From the NCBI GenBank assembly GCA_022577435.1, contig JAKOON010000111.1, forward strand, positions 22,501 through 86,500: 64,000 bases of DNA, written 5' to 3'. The notes under the pieces were generated by a model. It had not been told where the DNA came from. It did not search any database and saw only the letters and a program-made list of their open reading frames with translations. The position numbers were made by a program, and so were the translations under genes. The stretch is from Embiotoca jacksoni (lineage: Eukaryota; Chordata; Actinopteri; Embiotocidae). Below are positions 47,701 to 60,000 of this stretch, piece by piece (within the stretch, counting starts at the first letter, position 1; the number at the start of each line of letters is the position of its first letter).

Positions 47701-50631
47701 ATCTCTCACCCCCTCCATGAAACTGTAGGAGCTTTAAGCAGCTCCTTCAGTGGCAGACTGCTGCACCCTCAGTGTAGGAAGGAGCGCCACCCGCAGGTCG
47801 TTTGTTCCGACAGCAGTCATTTGTAAATTTGTTCATACTGTGTACATGCTGCTGTGACGAATAAATTTCACCACTGTGGGATTAATAAAGTGTAATTTAT
47901 CTATCTATCTATAATGTTCAGATATTAAGTTTAACTTATTTTTGTTCAACAGAGACTACAGAAGAGAGCCGAACGCTTCAACATGCCGGCAACCTCTGAA
48001 AGCAAGAAGGCCATACGTGCAGCCAGGTGAGGCTTCATTACGACTCTTTTTTAATAACTTTGGATTTTATTTTGATAGCTTTGTCCATCTTTCCTGTCAG
48101 AAACACATTGATGATGCTAAAAAAAAAAGAGAATAGGTTAGCAAAGAATTTAATGAGTCTTGACACAGTTTTAATGTGCAGTTTTATGTTTTAATTTAAT
48201 TTTAGTCATGTTTACATTGGAAAAAAACAAAACCAAAGCACTGAAAATGTCAAGTTTTGATGAAGATGTGGAGGATTTCAGATATTTTACTGTCAGACTT
48301 TCTTTTCTTGTGCAAATCTTTCCACCAAAACAAGTTCCCCTGACGATATTTAGCAAAGGCACCGGCACTGCTTTCTGAGCTGAAATCCATCTGAGACGAC
48401 TGATTGTTTTCAAGACATACATAGAAATCCGGAGCCTTTTCCCCCGCTGCAGCAGAATAACATACGGAGGAGAAAAGTCTTGTCTATTTGAGACTACAAT
48501 GACAACGATGATGGATCCATTACTGAGTTATGTTGTCGTGGAAAGAAGAAGTTAATGCATCAAGTATTCATATATTACGAACCTGTTTAACCAGGTTCAA
48601 AACTCAGGCATAGCGACTTTTTTTTTTTCCTGTCCATATTGATTCAGACGGTCGGTTCTTTGTTCTCAAGGGTTTTTGTACCCGAGACAAAACTGCAAAA
48701 TAACCCCCAAAGCACCATAAATAAAATGTTATGTTGAAATGTATCGTCCCCTCTTCTTTAGGTTTTGTTTACCTGCTGAGGCTTCAAGTCCGTCTCCAGG
48801 TCTGTTGTCACTCTTCACTTCACTCAACTGACTTTCTGTGTTCTGATGTAAACTAAAGGGAATCTGTGATTTTGAAATGACTGTTTTTTTGTGTACATAT
48901 CGATTCTTTCAGTGTGATTTGTTGGCAGGAAAGCGGTTTGATTTGAACCACATAAGAAATCCTGTTTGTTCGTTTCATCATATTATAGCTGCTTTCAAAC
49001 TGCAGGAACCTTTTGTTCTTAAAACTCTGTTATTGGGAACCTTTATTTTTTTTTTTGATTGAAACCAAATTATTCTTTACTGTTTTGTTGGTTTGTGTCA
49101 CAGACTGATGAAAACAGCCTCTTTATTGTCTCACAAAGTTTTGATTGTGAATCCGACCTGTTTAGTTGCGAATTAAGAATCAAAAAACTTTTTTATGCTT
49201 GCATAGAAAAGACACAAAACTACCTTCGTACTTCCCAAGTATAAGAGGAACTATAATGACGTACAGTAAGTGTACGGTGATTCGTTCATTCAACAGCCCT
49301 TTACCTCGTTGAGTTGAAACAGTTCCATCCCTCACTTTAAAGACACCAGACTCCTTTGACAAAAACAGTGATTTTACCTCCCAGAACACAGGAGTAGCTC
49401 TGGATGAGTCGGCAACAAAACACCCAAACAAAGACACTCCGAAAATTATCTTCATCTTTTTAAGTGTACGCTACATTTAGAATATTTAGAATATTTTCAC
49501 CTTTAATTTGCTGTCAGTCAGCCCTTTTATGACAGGAACTCCACCCTTTTATCGCTCTCTTTAAAGACACCAGACTCCTTTGGGGAAAAAAAACTGTAAT
49601 TTTACCTCGCAGAACACGGGAGTTGCTGGTGTGAAGTAAACACTTGTATGATGTTTTTATGATGTAATATAACATCATTATATGTCTTACTGCTTTGAAA
49701 ACATGCAGCATTTGACACGTTTTCTGTCTGCTGTCTCCTAAACAGGTGCGGTTGCAAACAGTAAAGCTCCTGTAAGTGTTGCAAAAAAACAAAAAACATC
49801 CCCGTTAGCCGATGTTTCGTTTCTTTATTTCTCCTGTTAACGAAGAGATGATGTTCGTTTAATTGCGTTTGTGTCTCGTGAAGGTGAACGTGGATCAGCT
49901 GAAGAAGAGAGCGGAACGGTTTGGCATGAACGTTTCGTCTGTTTCGCAGAAGGTGAGTTTGTGTTTGTTCCTGCTGATCAGGCAGAAATTCATGGTGTGA
50001 AATTAATTCAGGGGTTTTGTTTTGGAACTTTTCTGACCTTTAAAATCTGAAGTTTGTCTTTACCGTGATAAAATCAAGCGAAGAGGCAGCTCATCGTAAA
50101 CTTTGTTTTTAGTCAGAGTCTCAGATTTCAGCTTCAGAGACCACACAAGAGCAAATAGTCTAAAACGGCTTTATATAATAATATTAAACTTTTATTTTTT
50201 TGGTACATTTTATACAAGAAATGCAGATCAAAGAAAGAATATGTCATGCAGTGTTTCACATACAAACAGATACAAACTAATTTCACGTCAACAAATTTTA
50301 TACAATAATATACAGAAAACGTTTTTAAAAAAGGAACAAGTTGATGCATCAAACATTTGACGTGATACAAAACCTGTTTCCTCAGATCGAAGAAGATGAA
50401 AAACTGAAAAAGAGGAAGGAGAGGTTCGGCATCTTAACAAGTGCAGGTTCAGCTGCTGCAGAAGACACCGAGGTAATGTTCCATTGTTGACTTAAATTCT
50501 AACATATTTTATCACACAAAATGACCACAAAGGATGAATGAATGACACCGGCTGTGTATTAATGTTTTCTTTCTTTCTATTCTCCACAGGCAAAGAAAAT
50601 GAAGCGGGCCGAGAGATTTGGGAAAGTGTAA
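44785..50631 (+). CDS. sarnp: SAP domain-containing ribonucleoprotein Sarnp (CIP29/Tho1), 11 exons
   Basis: Sarnp works in the nucleus with the TREX mRNA-export machinery, binding the helicase DDX39B/UAP56 and nucleic acid. CDS is 44785-44817, 45973-46072, 46347-46390, 46472-46542, 46972-47023, 47953-48026, 48762-48799, 49746-49771, 49884-49952, 50386-50472 and 50590-50631: 636 bases, 211 residues (human 210). The N-terminus is a SAP domain (about 8-42: LKLAELRQECDARGLDTKG... LIARLQAYLEEH), then an acidic linker, then four copies of a KRAERF-type motif (QKRAERFN, KKRAERFG, KKRKERFG, MKRAERFG), which in this family dock the helicase. All intron phases agree. Small exons 7 and 8 (38 and 26 bp) are the least conserved part, so exon 7's donor (GTCTGT) is the least certain boundary. 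Intron 5 holds a LINE tail. Confidence 0.95.
47690..47915 (+). mobile_element. 5'-truncated LINE 3' end in sarnp intron 5
   Basis: Encodes the last few residues of the L2/Rex1-like family (HPLHETVGALSSSFSGRLLH-like), then the tail with TGTACATGCTGCTGTGACGA and GTGGGATTAATAAAGTG, ending in (TATC)3. Same family class as 41786-44308. Confidence 0.65.
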
Positions 50632-52690
50632 ATAATGTTTTTGCTTTTTGTAAAGCGTTTTCATGGCTGAGACTCCTGAAAATGACAAAACATCACTGAT
50701 GGGATTCCTGTTAATCAAAAGTACACTGAAATACAACGATTAATTGATTTCTTTTTTGAGGGGGGAATACAGAAAAATCTCATATTTTCAGGATAATTTT
50801 CTTTGATTTTTAGACAGACATTTTCTTTGCCTTTCAAGCTCTTCATTTATCATTTTTTCATAACCATTTTCATGAAGATTAGAGGGTCACTGTTTGTTCC
50901 TGTGTCCGAGCAGAGATTCTTTGTTTTAACATTTGTCCCCATCTAACACTCACGGCTGCAGTAAAGTCCATTTATCAAGTCTTTACTAACAGTAGATAAC
51001 AGTATTTGGTCCTGCAACTGCTTCACAGTAAAAACCTTCAGAGGGGAATCGTTTTTTGTTTTGTTTGCCACATCTCAGGTGATTATTTATCATTTAATCT
51101 GAAAATAAAAAGGTGCGTAAAAAACACCTGGAATTTTATAAATCAAATAGAAGATGAAAGCAGGTTGAAAACAGCGAATACTTTTATTTTGAAGGAGCTG
51201 CAGGAAGCTGCATTTTAGACAAGTGCCAGTTCTTTACTCTATAAAAGGTGGATTAAATCTAAATTGAATCATTTTGATGCTCTTTTTTTTTTCTTTTCTT
51301 TTTTTTTTTACAGTGGATTAGTTTGTTGTAGACTGTTAACTACAGTTATGACAGCATTTTATAAAAGTCATAATAAAAAAATAAACTTAAATATGCTGGA
51401 ATATAAAACAATCCAGCCGTTTAAATATTTGTTAAATTCATTTTTTAAAGTAAATCTGAACAACAAAAACCTAGTTATCAGTAGCATAAAGAGGGCGAAA
51501 TTATATATCAGATTATTGGCTGTACAGGAGTAAAACACGAATCAGATTTAAGTGTCTTCTCTCCTTTTATCTCTGTATTTAATTGTACTTTTGATTCGTC
51601 AGACAGCCTGTTGATTTTTTCTTGTTTTCTTTTTTCGGGGGATTTCATCGGTACACTGCTTCAGTTATCTGTCCATTTTATAACAGTTTGTGATTTGAAA
51701 TAAATGGTTTTCAATTTTTTGATATCTGCTTCCTTTCTGCTTTTCAATTTTTATTTTTGGAGTTTGTTTATCAAATTTGAACAACAACAACAACCCAATT
51801 TTAAATAACTTTTTTATTGCCTTTCCTTGTTTGTTATTAGCTTTAAATTTTATTTTGGTTTTGAAAATTAAGATATCAAATTTGACCCCATGATAAGGCC
51901 AGCATAGATTTACTGCTGTATGTGTATATGTATATTCTATACTATTTGTATATACTCTTAAGTACATGTTATACCTTTACAAATGTATACAGGATGTTTC
52001 CACATGAAAAACATTATTGCATGTAGGTGATACAAAGTGTTTCGTATATTGCACATTAGTGATGCAGATTTGCTGTATGACTGACTATACATGACTGAGA
52101 AATATACAGTATATAGATATAAAATTTGAAGAAATAAGTACCACAGCTTCAGCTACATTTTCTAAAGTCAGATTTGTACATGATTTGTTTACTGGTGACT
52201 TGATTCGCTCCAAAAATATGTAAACACGGCTCTGTGGTTTCCTACATTGTCCTGAAGTGTTGTGAGCTCAGGTGTTACCCAATGCATGATTGCAAATCTT
52301 TCAATTTTTTGGGACGTTTTTTTCAGTGCAACAAATAAGCTGCAGAAGTCTTGAAGGTGTATAGCATAGAATAAACAAAATATAATAATAGTACGATTTT
52401 AGAAAAGTTTCTGTCCTGCATTGTTGACTTTTGGAAATATGTAAAAATGCGGGACATCGTCTATATATTTGGGACTCAGGACTGGGGATAAAAATACTGT
52501 GCTGTCCCTCATGAAATGGGTCACTGGGTCACCCTCTTCCTACTACGTTTAATATAAGATAATGAAAATGATGGAATGGTGACAGAAAAAGAAACCAGAC
52601 TAAATTAAAACCATACAGTCCAACTTTAATATCATTCAGTGGCAAAGACTCGACCTCAGGGATTCAGTAACTTGTTTGGGGTATTTTATT
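50632..52690. other. sarnp 3' UTR and spacer to ccnt1
   Basis: AT-rich, no further gene. Candidate polyadenylation signals AATAAA occur near 51107, 51369 and 51697. I cannot tell which is used. Short open frames here have no recognisable similarity. Confidence 0.5.
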
Positions 52691-52793
52691 GCCGCCTGCT
52701 GGTCGCCAGCGGAACAGCAGGGACGTCGCGGGGCTGCTGTGTGACGTAGTTCCTGTGACGCGCAGAAATTTTAAACTCTCGTCCTTCTCAGTG
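52686..52793 (+). promoter_or_regulatory. ccnt1 promoter/5' UTR region
   Basis: Lacks a TATA box and contains several TGACG/GACGTCG CRE-like half-sites (about 52729, 52742 and 52756) and a CTGCTGGTCGCCAGCGG stretch. This fits a CpG-rich housekeeping promoter, continuing into the GC-rich start of intron 1. Confidence 0.5.
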
Positions 52794-55700
52794 ATGGCGG
52801 CTTCGTTTCGTTCTCTTCCCGCAAGCTGTAACAACAAATGGTACTACACCCGGCAACAGATCGACAACAACCCGTCCCGGCGAGCTGGACTTGACCCCGA
52901 CAAGGAGCTGTCGTACCGACAACAGGCGGCCAACCTGCTGCAGGACATGGGCCAGCGGCTCAACGTGTATCCTCTCAGCCGACGCTAGCGAGCGAGCTAG
53001 CGAGCTTCTCCTCCTCCTGAAGCCGGCTGGGTCGGGAGGGCCGCCGCTGCTGCTTCTCGGGTTTTTGTTCGACGGCTTCTCGTTGGTTTTTATGTCTCAC
53101 GGCTGTTTCACGCGGTGGTTTGAGGTTTTACTACGTCTCCGTTACCCCGGTAACGTTATGTGAGCGCGGCGCAGGAGGCTAACGAGGCTAACGGAGGCCT
53201 GCGTGGTCGGCGGGCCTTCAGGACGTTAGCGTTAGCTTAGCCTCTCACTTGCATATGTCCATGAACAAAGTGTGTCGAGGAGCAACGTGTTCCTCCTCCG
53301 ACACGTTGGTTCCGGGCGGTTCGTGTGTTTTAATCTTAAAGACTCGTGCTGCTGGAATACTTCTTCCGGCTGCTGAGTTCAACCAGCTGTGGCTTCAACT
53401 TTGTTGTTCTGCCACTGATGTGATTACAGCCTCCTGATGAAGATGATGATGAAGATGATGATGAAGATGACTGTCACACATGTGTAAAACGGTTTCTGGC
53501 AGCATCACAAAGAATTCGTATACTGACACCAAAAATACACAATCAAGTCCCATTTGATCAGATCTTAAATATTATAATGAGTTTGTGGATGATCGGTGCT
53601 TCAGAAGCTTTATTTCACGTTTCACTTCACTGTTGGAGAAAACACTTCTTCTTTTTAAACAACTTGAATTTAAAAGTGTTTCCTCTGATGGTGGATCTTC
53701 TGGGTTGTTTTCCAAAAGTGATGCAGTCACTGCGACTATCGAGACCTTCGAATCAGGGAAAACAATTAGTTGGAAAAAAATAACTATAACCCAGCTACTT
53801 CTAATCTTTTTGTGGAGGTACCAACAAATCTGTTGAGGTAGTTTTAGAATAATCTTCATGGAAGAAGCATTCATTTTTTATTTGTTTCACACTTTATTTG
53901 CTTCAATCTAAGACATATCAAAGGCTTCAGGTACACATGAGAAAAATGCTTTTAATTTCATCACTTTTCAGGAACAATTAAACATTTTTTCAATGAGTTT
54001 CTTGTGAGTTTGGCTTCCGATCTTTGAGCAGCGTTTGATGGATCGGTTTGGATTTGAATGCAGTGGACGGACACTCGCCCTGAAACAGTCCCACAGTTCA
54101 ATGTGTTCTTACAAGGATAACAGATGTTCTATAATTACACCCAAATATTTATACAAGACCTGTTTTTTTACAATGTGGATATCAAACGCAGCTTTATGAC
54201 ACTCCGGTGGCCGACCAGATATGATTTCCTGTTTTCTGTGTTGTGATGATGATTTTTTTGAAGTCATTAATTTAAAACTCTTCAGTTGTGTTGTTTCACG
54301 TGTAGCTGAATGATTCCATTCAGTTTTTAAAGTTCATTACAGCTTTTTTGATGCACCGTTTACCACATTTTCCTTAACTAACATGTATCAGGTCCCAACT
54401 TACAATCAATACAGCTATTGTGTACATGCATCGCTTCTACATGGTCCAGTCTTTCACCAGATTTCACAGAAATGTAAGTATTGTTCCTCGTATTCACCCG
54501 ACGAGACTCCGATGCCGATGTTAGCACTTAAATCAATTGACTCGTGCGTTATTTTTTGGGGTTCCTCCATCAACAGGTTATTTCTCCCGCCGCGCTCTTC
54601 CTCGCTGCAAAGGTGGAGGAGCAGCCGCGGAAGCTGGAGCACGTGATCAAGGTGGCCCACGCGTGCCTCAACCCTCAGGAGCCTTCGCCAGACATTCGCA
54701 GTGATGTAAGTGCTCGGCTTCGGTGAAAATAAGTCATAATCGTGTGAGGAACACGTCGTGAGGTCTGATTTTCTGTGTTCAATAAGACAAAATCTATACT
54801 AGCAGCCCTTTGACAGGGAAACCTTCTTGGTTATTACATTTGAAGTTGCTGTAATTATTGACACTCCCCGACATGATTCTCGTTGTCTAGAACAAATAAT
54901 ACGCCACTTGTCTCCCATAGAGACAACAGCTATTTGAATGTTCTTTACTGCCGGCTCTCACTTTGCATGTGATCTATGTACACCCAATCGAGTGATTTTT
55001 GTTCTGAGCCGCTCCCTCTGATGTCGAAGCTGCCAGTGATTACGCGGGTTGAAAAACAAAAAAAACAAAATGAATTTGTAGGTTTTCAGTCGTCCAGGTA
55101 ATGTGATGTCTAGCTGTTGTAAAACAAGAGCATCTGCACACGATGTCGCTTTAATCCTTGAGGCTACAAGAAAAGGTGGCTTTCAATATTTAACGTCGGT
55201 AACCGCACCTTTTTCATTTGAACTCAGAAAGCCTCTTGGATAAATGCTCCAAACCTTTTGAAAAGCCTCGTCCAGTTGCTCTTGTTTTGCTCGGAGGCCT
55301 GCCGGTGTGTAACGTGCTGTCCTCTCAACCTCAGGCTTACCTGCAACAAGCCCAAGACCTGGTCATTCTTGAGAGCATAATTCTCCAGACCTTGGGTAAG
55401 TTTGGAAGGAAAGAACTGGGCTCCATTGTTTTTCCCTCCAGAAACACGTGATTATAAAAAAAAAAAAAAATGACAGCTAACCTGTTTTATTTTGTTCACA
55501 GAGACCCCCCCAACCCCCGCGTGTTAACAGCAATGTGACATTCATGCTACAATATTAGAAGCACTTAACCTGCTGGTTCAGCTTTTTTGTTTCTTAACTT
55601 TTTTCCATTTCCCTCTTTTGTTCTACATAGTTTTAAGACATTTGTTTGAAGAGTTTGTGGTGAACAACACGGAGCAGGAAACAGAATAAAAGCATTTTTT

Positions 55701-58700
55701 TTACTGACATGTTTTTCATGTTGTCCACGTCACTCTTGACTCTTCCACATACAACACTGCTCACTTTCTGGTTTGCAGGGACTTTTGTTAATGTTATCAT
55801 TACCATGGAAACTGGATTTAACGAAATCTTATATATATGTCTGACTTCTGCAGTTCCTTTAATAAATTCTCCTATCTTTTTTTTGTCCCCCTTTTTTTTT
55901 TTATTGCAGCTTTTGAAATCACCATCGATCATCCGCACACTCATGTTGTGAAGTGCACGCAGCTCGTCAGAGGTGAGCATCAACTCTTCAATCTTGTTGT
56001 TTGTTTGGATATTTCAGCATTTTTTTTTTTATTCTTGTTGTTTTTTGCACATCAGACTTGTTAAGTTGTAGGTTTTAAGTGTGTTTCTTTGTTCTATTGT
56101 TGTTCCAGCAAGCAAGGATCTGGCCCAAACGTCATATTTCATGGCCACTAACAGGTATACTCACAGTTCACTATGAAATATTGTTGTTTTAAAATTATAT
56201 AGACACTTGTTCCTCAGCTTTTAGGGTGTGCAGAAGTTGCAGCTTGTTGTCATCATGTGTAATCAACATAAAAAAAAACTCAATATACTGAATGTCTCTT
56301 TTTCTGCTTTGTGTTTTTTTTTCCGTGCTCTCCCGGACGCATCCTGCCACGTAGTCTGCACTTGACCACGTTCTGCCTGCAGTACAGTCCGCCCGTCGTG
56401 GCCTGCGTATGCATCCACCTCGCCTGCAAATGGTCCAACTGGGAGATCCCCGTGTCAACGGATGGGAAGCACTGGTGGGAGTACGTCGACCCGACGGTCA
56501 CCCTCGAGCTGCTGGACGGTACGTGCTGCCGACGACCTCGTAATTCAGTCCGTACCACGTGATGTTGGGAATAATGTGACGAGGGACAAACACGAGGGTA
56601 AATCAATAAGTTCTGAGACTACTGCTCGCGGAGCTCTCGTGGATTTCGAGGAGCTCTCGAGGAGCGCAGTGATGTGCACGGAGCAGCAGAAAGACCTGAT
56701 GAGGAACTGCGACAGATTTTGGTGTTTCCTGAGCGCCACCTGTTTTTGTTAGCAGTGGACCGGGTGTGTCGGTCTGTGATGTTTCACTAAGGACGAGCAT
56801 TTCAAGCAAAACTACTGTTCCAAATTCATTCGGAACTATAACATTTTTTAATGGCATGTTCGCCACCGCTCGGTGCTTCATTTTAACTAGTGTGCTGGCT
56901 TCACTTGCATGGTTTGTACCGCACCTCCTCTTTATTTATGTTTTGAAGGAGTTCCATACAGAACTTTTTTTCTCAGACGGCTCAGAAGGTCCCAGCAGAG
57001 CTCCGTGGTTTCACTCCGACCTTCCTGGGATGAATTCACGGCACACAGCACACCAACATCACAGAAAACCCACCTGCTTCTCCTGACCTGATGCTCTTTT
57101 GTCAGTTTTGGACGCTGACGTTCTGCCCTCTGAAACCTGAATGTCACTCAGAACACCTCTCCAATTGCAGCCCCCCTGAAGCATCGTAAGAGTCTTCATT
57201 GACGATTTCCAGAGTTTGAGACAAAATCTGACGTGTGCCCTCTGGTCACGTCCACGGTGAAATCCCCAACGCACCCAGAACACCGCTCATAAAAACGTGT
57301 GTAACTCAGGAACTGATGATGCTCAAGTGACGAAGTTTGTACCCATTAATCCTCAGGGTCGAATATTTCTCCTGCACTGTGCACATCACGGTGCTGCGCT
57401 GTAGTCGTGGAACTTATCGATTTACCCTCGTAAGTCATACATCAGTTGGGGTGGATTTGTAACTTTTAATGAAGTCCAGCTGATTTTGCCTCTTAAACTT
57501 CCTGCAGAGCTCACACACGAGTTCCTGCAGATCCTGGAGAAAACACCCAGCCGGTTGAAACGGATTCGCAACTGGAAGGTACAGCTTTTATCCAGCTTTT
57601 TTGTTGACAGTTTTACAGCCACATCTTCCTGCGCTGTGTTGACATCTTTAATAGACTTGCTTTAACTGTGATTGTCTTGTCTTCTGGGGTTCCAGGCTGG
57701 AGGTCAGACACCAAAAGTCAAGCCAAAAGTCCAGGAGGAGGGCGACCAGCGGGACACCATGATCAGCATGATCTCCATGGCTTCATCTGAGAGCACCGTG
57801 GCGGGCCTGATGAGCCTCTCGGCTCCGCCCTCCGCCTCCTCTTCCTCATCTGGGGGCGACAAAGACGGAGCATCCGGCAGCGCTCCGACGTGGAGCGGAA
57901 AGTGTCAGGCTGGAACTGAGCAGCAGCAGCCCAACCACGAGGTCCACGCGCCGGCCAAAGTGTCGCTGAGCGAGTACCGCGCCAAGAACGCCGACGTCCT
58001 GGCTGCCCAAAAGAGGAAGCTGGAGAACATGGAGGCCAGCGTGAAGCGGGAGTACGCCAACGCAGCCCAAGCTCTCATTGGTCAGCAGCAGAGGAAGGAG
58101 AAGCAGCAGCATCATCACCAGCAGTCCAGCTCCTCCTCCACCGACATGTCTAACCCCTCGCCCATTATCCTTAAAATCCCCCTGGAGAAGGAGAGGCACG
58201 ACAGGAGCTCTCTGAAAGTGCGTTTCCCGTTGGGTGCAGGAGGAGGAGGAGGAGGAGGAACCCGTGGTCAGGACCCGGACATTAAAGTGAGAATACGAGT
58301 GCCTGAGAAGCAAAGGGGGAGTTCAGGAGAGGAGGGCAAGAGCAGGGACAAGCACAGGGAACGGTCCAACCACCACCACCACCACCATCACCACCACCAC
58401 CACTCTTCCTCCTCCTCCTCCTCCAGCGGTGCCTCGCTCTCCTCCTCCTCACACAAACATTCGTCTGGCTCCGGCGGGGGAGCACAGGGGAGCAGCAAAA
58501 AAGTGCCCAGCGACTCCTCTAGGACGAGTTCCTCATCCTCTTCCACCTCGCGTAAGAGGACACACTCCCAGGACCCCACAGCAGGCACTCACCCTCCCTC
58601 CAAAGTCGGCAAGTCCTCCAGAAACCCTTACCAGCTGCCGTCCCTGTCTTCCTCCTCCGGGCAACCTTTGGGCACCGACATCCTCCCGGGCCTCGGCCTG

Positions 58701-58976
58701 CCCCACCACCAAGGCGTCTACTCCAAAGGCGACAAGACGGACACTAACGGGCACGGAGCGGCGGGTGGGGCGCAGTCGAACGAGTACCAGGACACTTTCG
58801 AAATGCTAAACTCGCTGCTGAGCGCGCAGGGGGTGCAGCCGTCCCAGCCGTCCATGTTCGAGTACCGATCTCAGTACGGGGAGTATCGGTACTCCGGTGG
58901 CTCCAGAGGGAACAACCCCAGACCGCCGCCCCTGCCCTCAGAACCGCCTCCTCCCCTGCCGCCGTTACCCAAATGA
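52794..58976 (+). CDS. ccnt1: Cyclin T1, regulatory subunit of P-TEFb, 9 exons
   Basis: Cyclin T1 activates CDK9; the pair phosphorylates RNA polymerase II and releases paused transcription in the nucleus. CDS is 52794-52966, 54392-54473, 54577-54705, 55335-55395, 55910-55972, 56109-56154, 56355-56518, 57508-57578 and 57696-58976: 2070 bases, 689 residues (human 726). Two cyclin boxes fill exons 1-8 (start WYYTRQQIDNNPSRR; DPDKELSYRQQAANLLQDMG; LACKWSNWEIPVSTDGKHWW). Exon 9 carries a coiled coil with KVSLSEYRAKNADVLAAQKR, the His-rich cluster (about a dozen His near residue 490) that in human drives condensation with the polymerase tail, a Ser-rich region, and the conserved end PRPPPLPSEPPPPLPPLPK. 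DPDKELSY and the proline end favour T1 over T2. The residue matching human Cys261 is Gly265. Confidence 0.97.
53430..53472 (+). repeat. (GATGAA/GATGAT)n microsatellite
   Basis: Imperfect GATGAAGATGAT run in ccnt1 intron 1, in non-coding position. Confidence 0.8.
56593..57430. mobile_element. Mariner-like relic in ccnt1 intron 7
   Basis: The two ends are inverted repeats. CGAGGGTAAATCAATAAGTT plus CTGAGACTAC at 56593-56622 matches the complement of 57401-57430 at 26 of 30 positions. Total length 838 bp, with TA on the right flank and CA on the left. Inside are degraded frames. One near 57072 reads PPASPDLMLF, like the PPYSPDLAPCDFFLF part of mariner transposases. Length is well short of a full element, so it has internal deletions. 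Confidence 0.65.
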
Positions 58977-59737
58977 GTCTCCCCCCCCCCCCCACCCTAT
59001 TCAGGAGGCTGAGTTATGTACATTTTTACTTGACATCATCGATCTTTGTTACATCGAGTATTGTATGATCTTATTTTTCTTTGAACTCACCCAGCATTTT
59101 TTTTTTTTTTTTTTTTAAATAGGCTTCAGTGTGACAGCAGAGAAATGTACTGGTGTTTATAAAGGAGTTTGTTCTGTTTTTCTTTTTACTGTGTACTTCT
59201 TGTGGGGCAATAATGATGAGGCTTGAAAAGCTTACAAAATGTGAGATAAAAAAAAAAGATTCACAGGAAAGTCTAGATAAAAAAAAAAAAAAAAAAATTC
59301 CTTTTCTGCTTAATTCAAATGAAATGTGATCAAGAGGAAGTCAAATGTCATGAAATCATTGAGGAAACAAAAAAGATTTCTATCACGTACCTGTCGGGTC
59401 TTCTTACCAATTGTCTTTTTTATAATGTTTTTATAGTATGTTATTTATTAATTGAATGCTTTTAAAGAGAAAAAAACACAAAACATTAGTCCCCTTTTGT
59501 ACCTTTTTTAAGGTTCCTCCTCTGTCTTCATCAAGACTGTACAGGCTAGTTTGAGAGTGCATGTCTCCAAAGCCATCTTTTCAATATTTTTTTGTCTTTG
59601 TTTGGTTTTCTGCATTGTTTGTTTAATTTGTACAAAGATTGCAAAAATGTTTTAAAACAAACATGAGATATTTTTTACATTTTGGTATGAAAAATTGCAA
59701 AAAAAAAAAAAAAAAAAAGTAAATTAAGGAAGGCTTG

Positions 59738-59776
<39 letters not shown>

Positions 59777-60000
59777 TTAAGTGTTGCAGTCATTGTTTTA
59801 AATGGTTGTAAAATGTTCATATTCAGTTCTCTAACAGATACACTAAAGTTCATACCAAGGACAAACACACAACGCTTTTTTAAACATATCTTACCCCCGG
59901 TGTGGTCACAATGAAGGAAATTGCCAACAAAAACAAAAATGTACAGAAGAAATGTAAGTTTATTTTTTCTTTCCTCATGTAACAGCTAAAATGCAAAGAT
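58977..60000 (+). other. ccnt1 3' UTR (probable)
   Basis: AT-rich sequence with long T- and A-runs. An 18-A run at about 59701 and a T-run of about 28 at 59742-59770 face each other across 22 bp and could form a strong hairpin in RNA. No clear AATAAA was located, so the transcript end is not set. Confidence 0.45.

Noticed and set aside
57846..58313. Antisense open frames over ccnt1 exon 9
   Set aside because: Shadow of a GC- and Ser/His-rich coding exon, with no similarity of its own.
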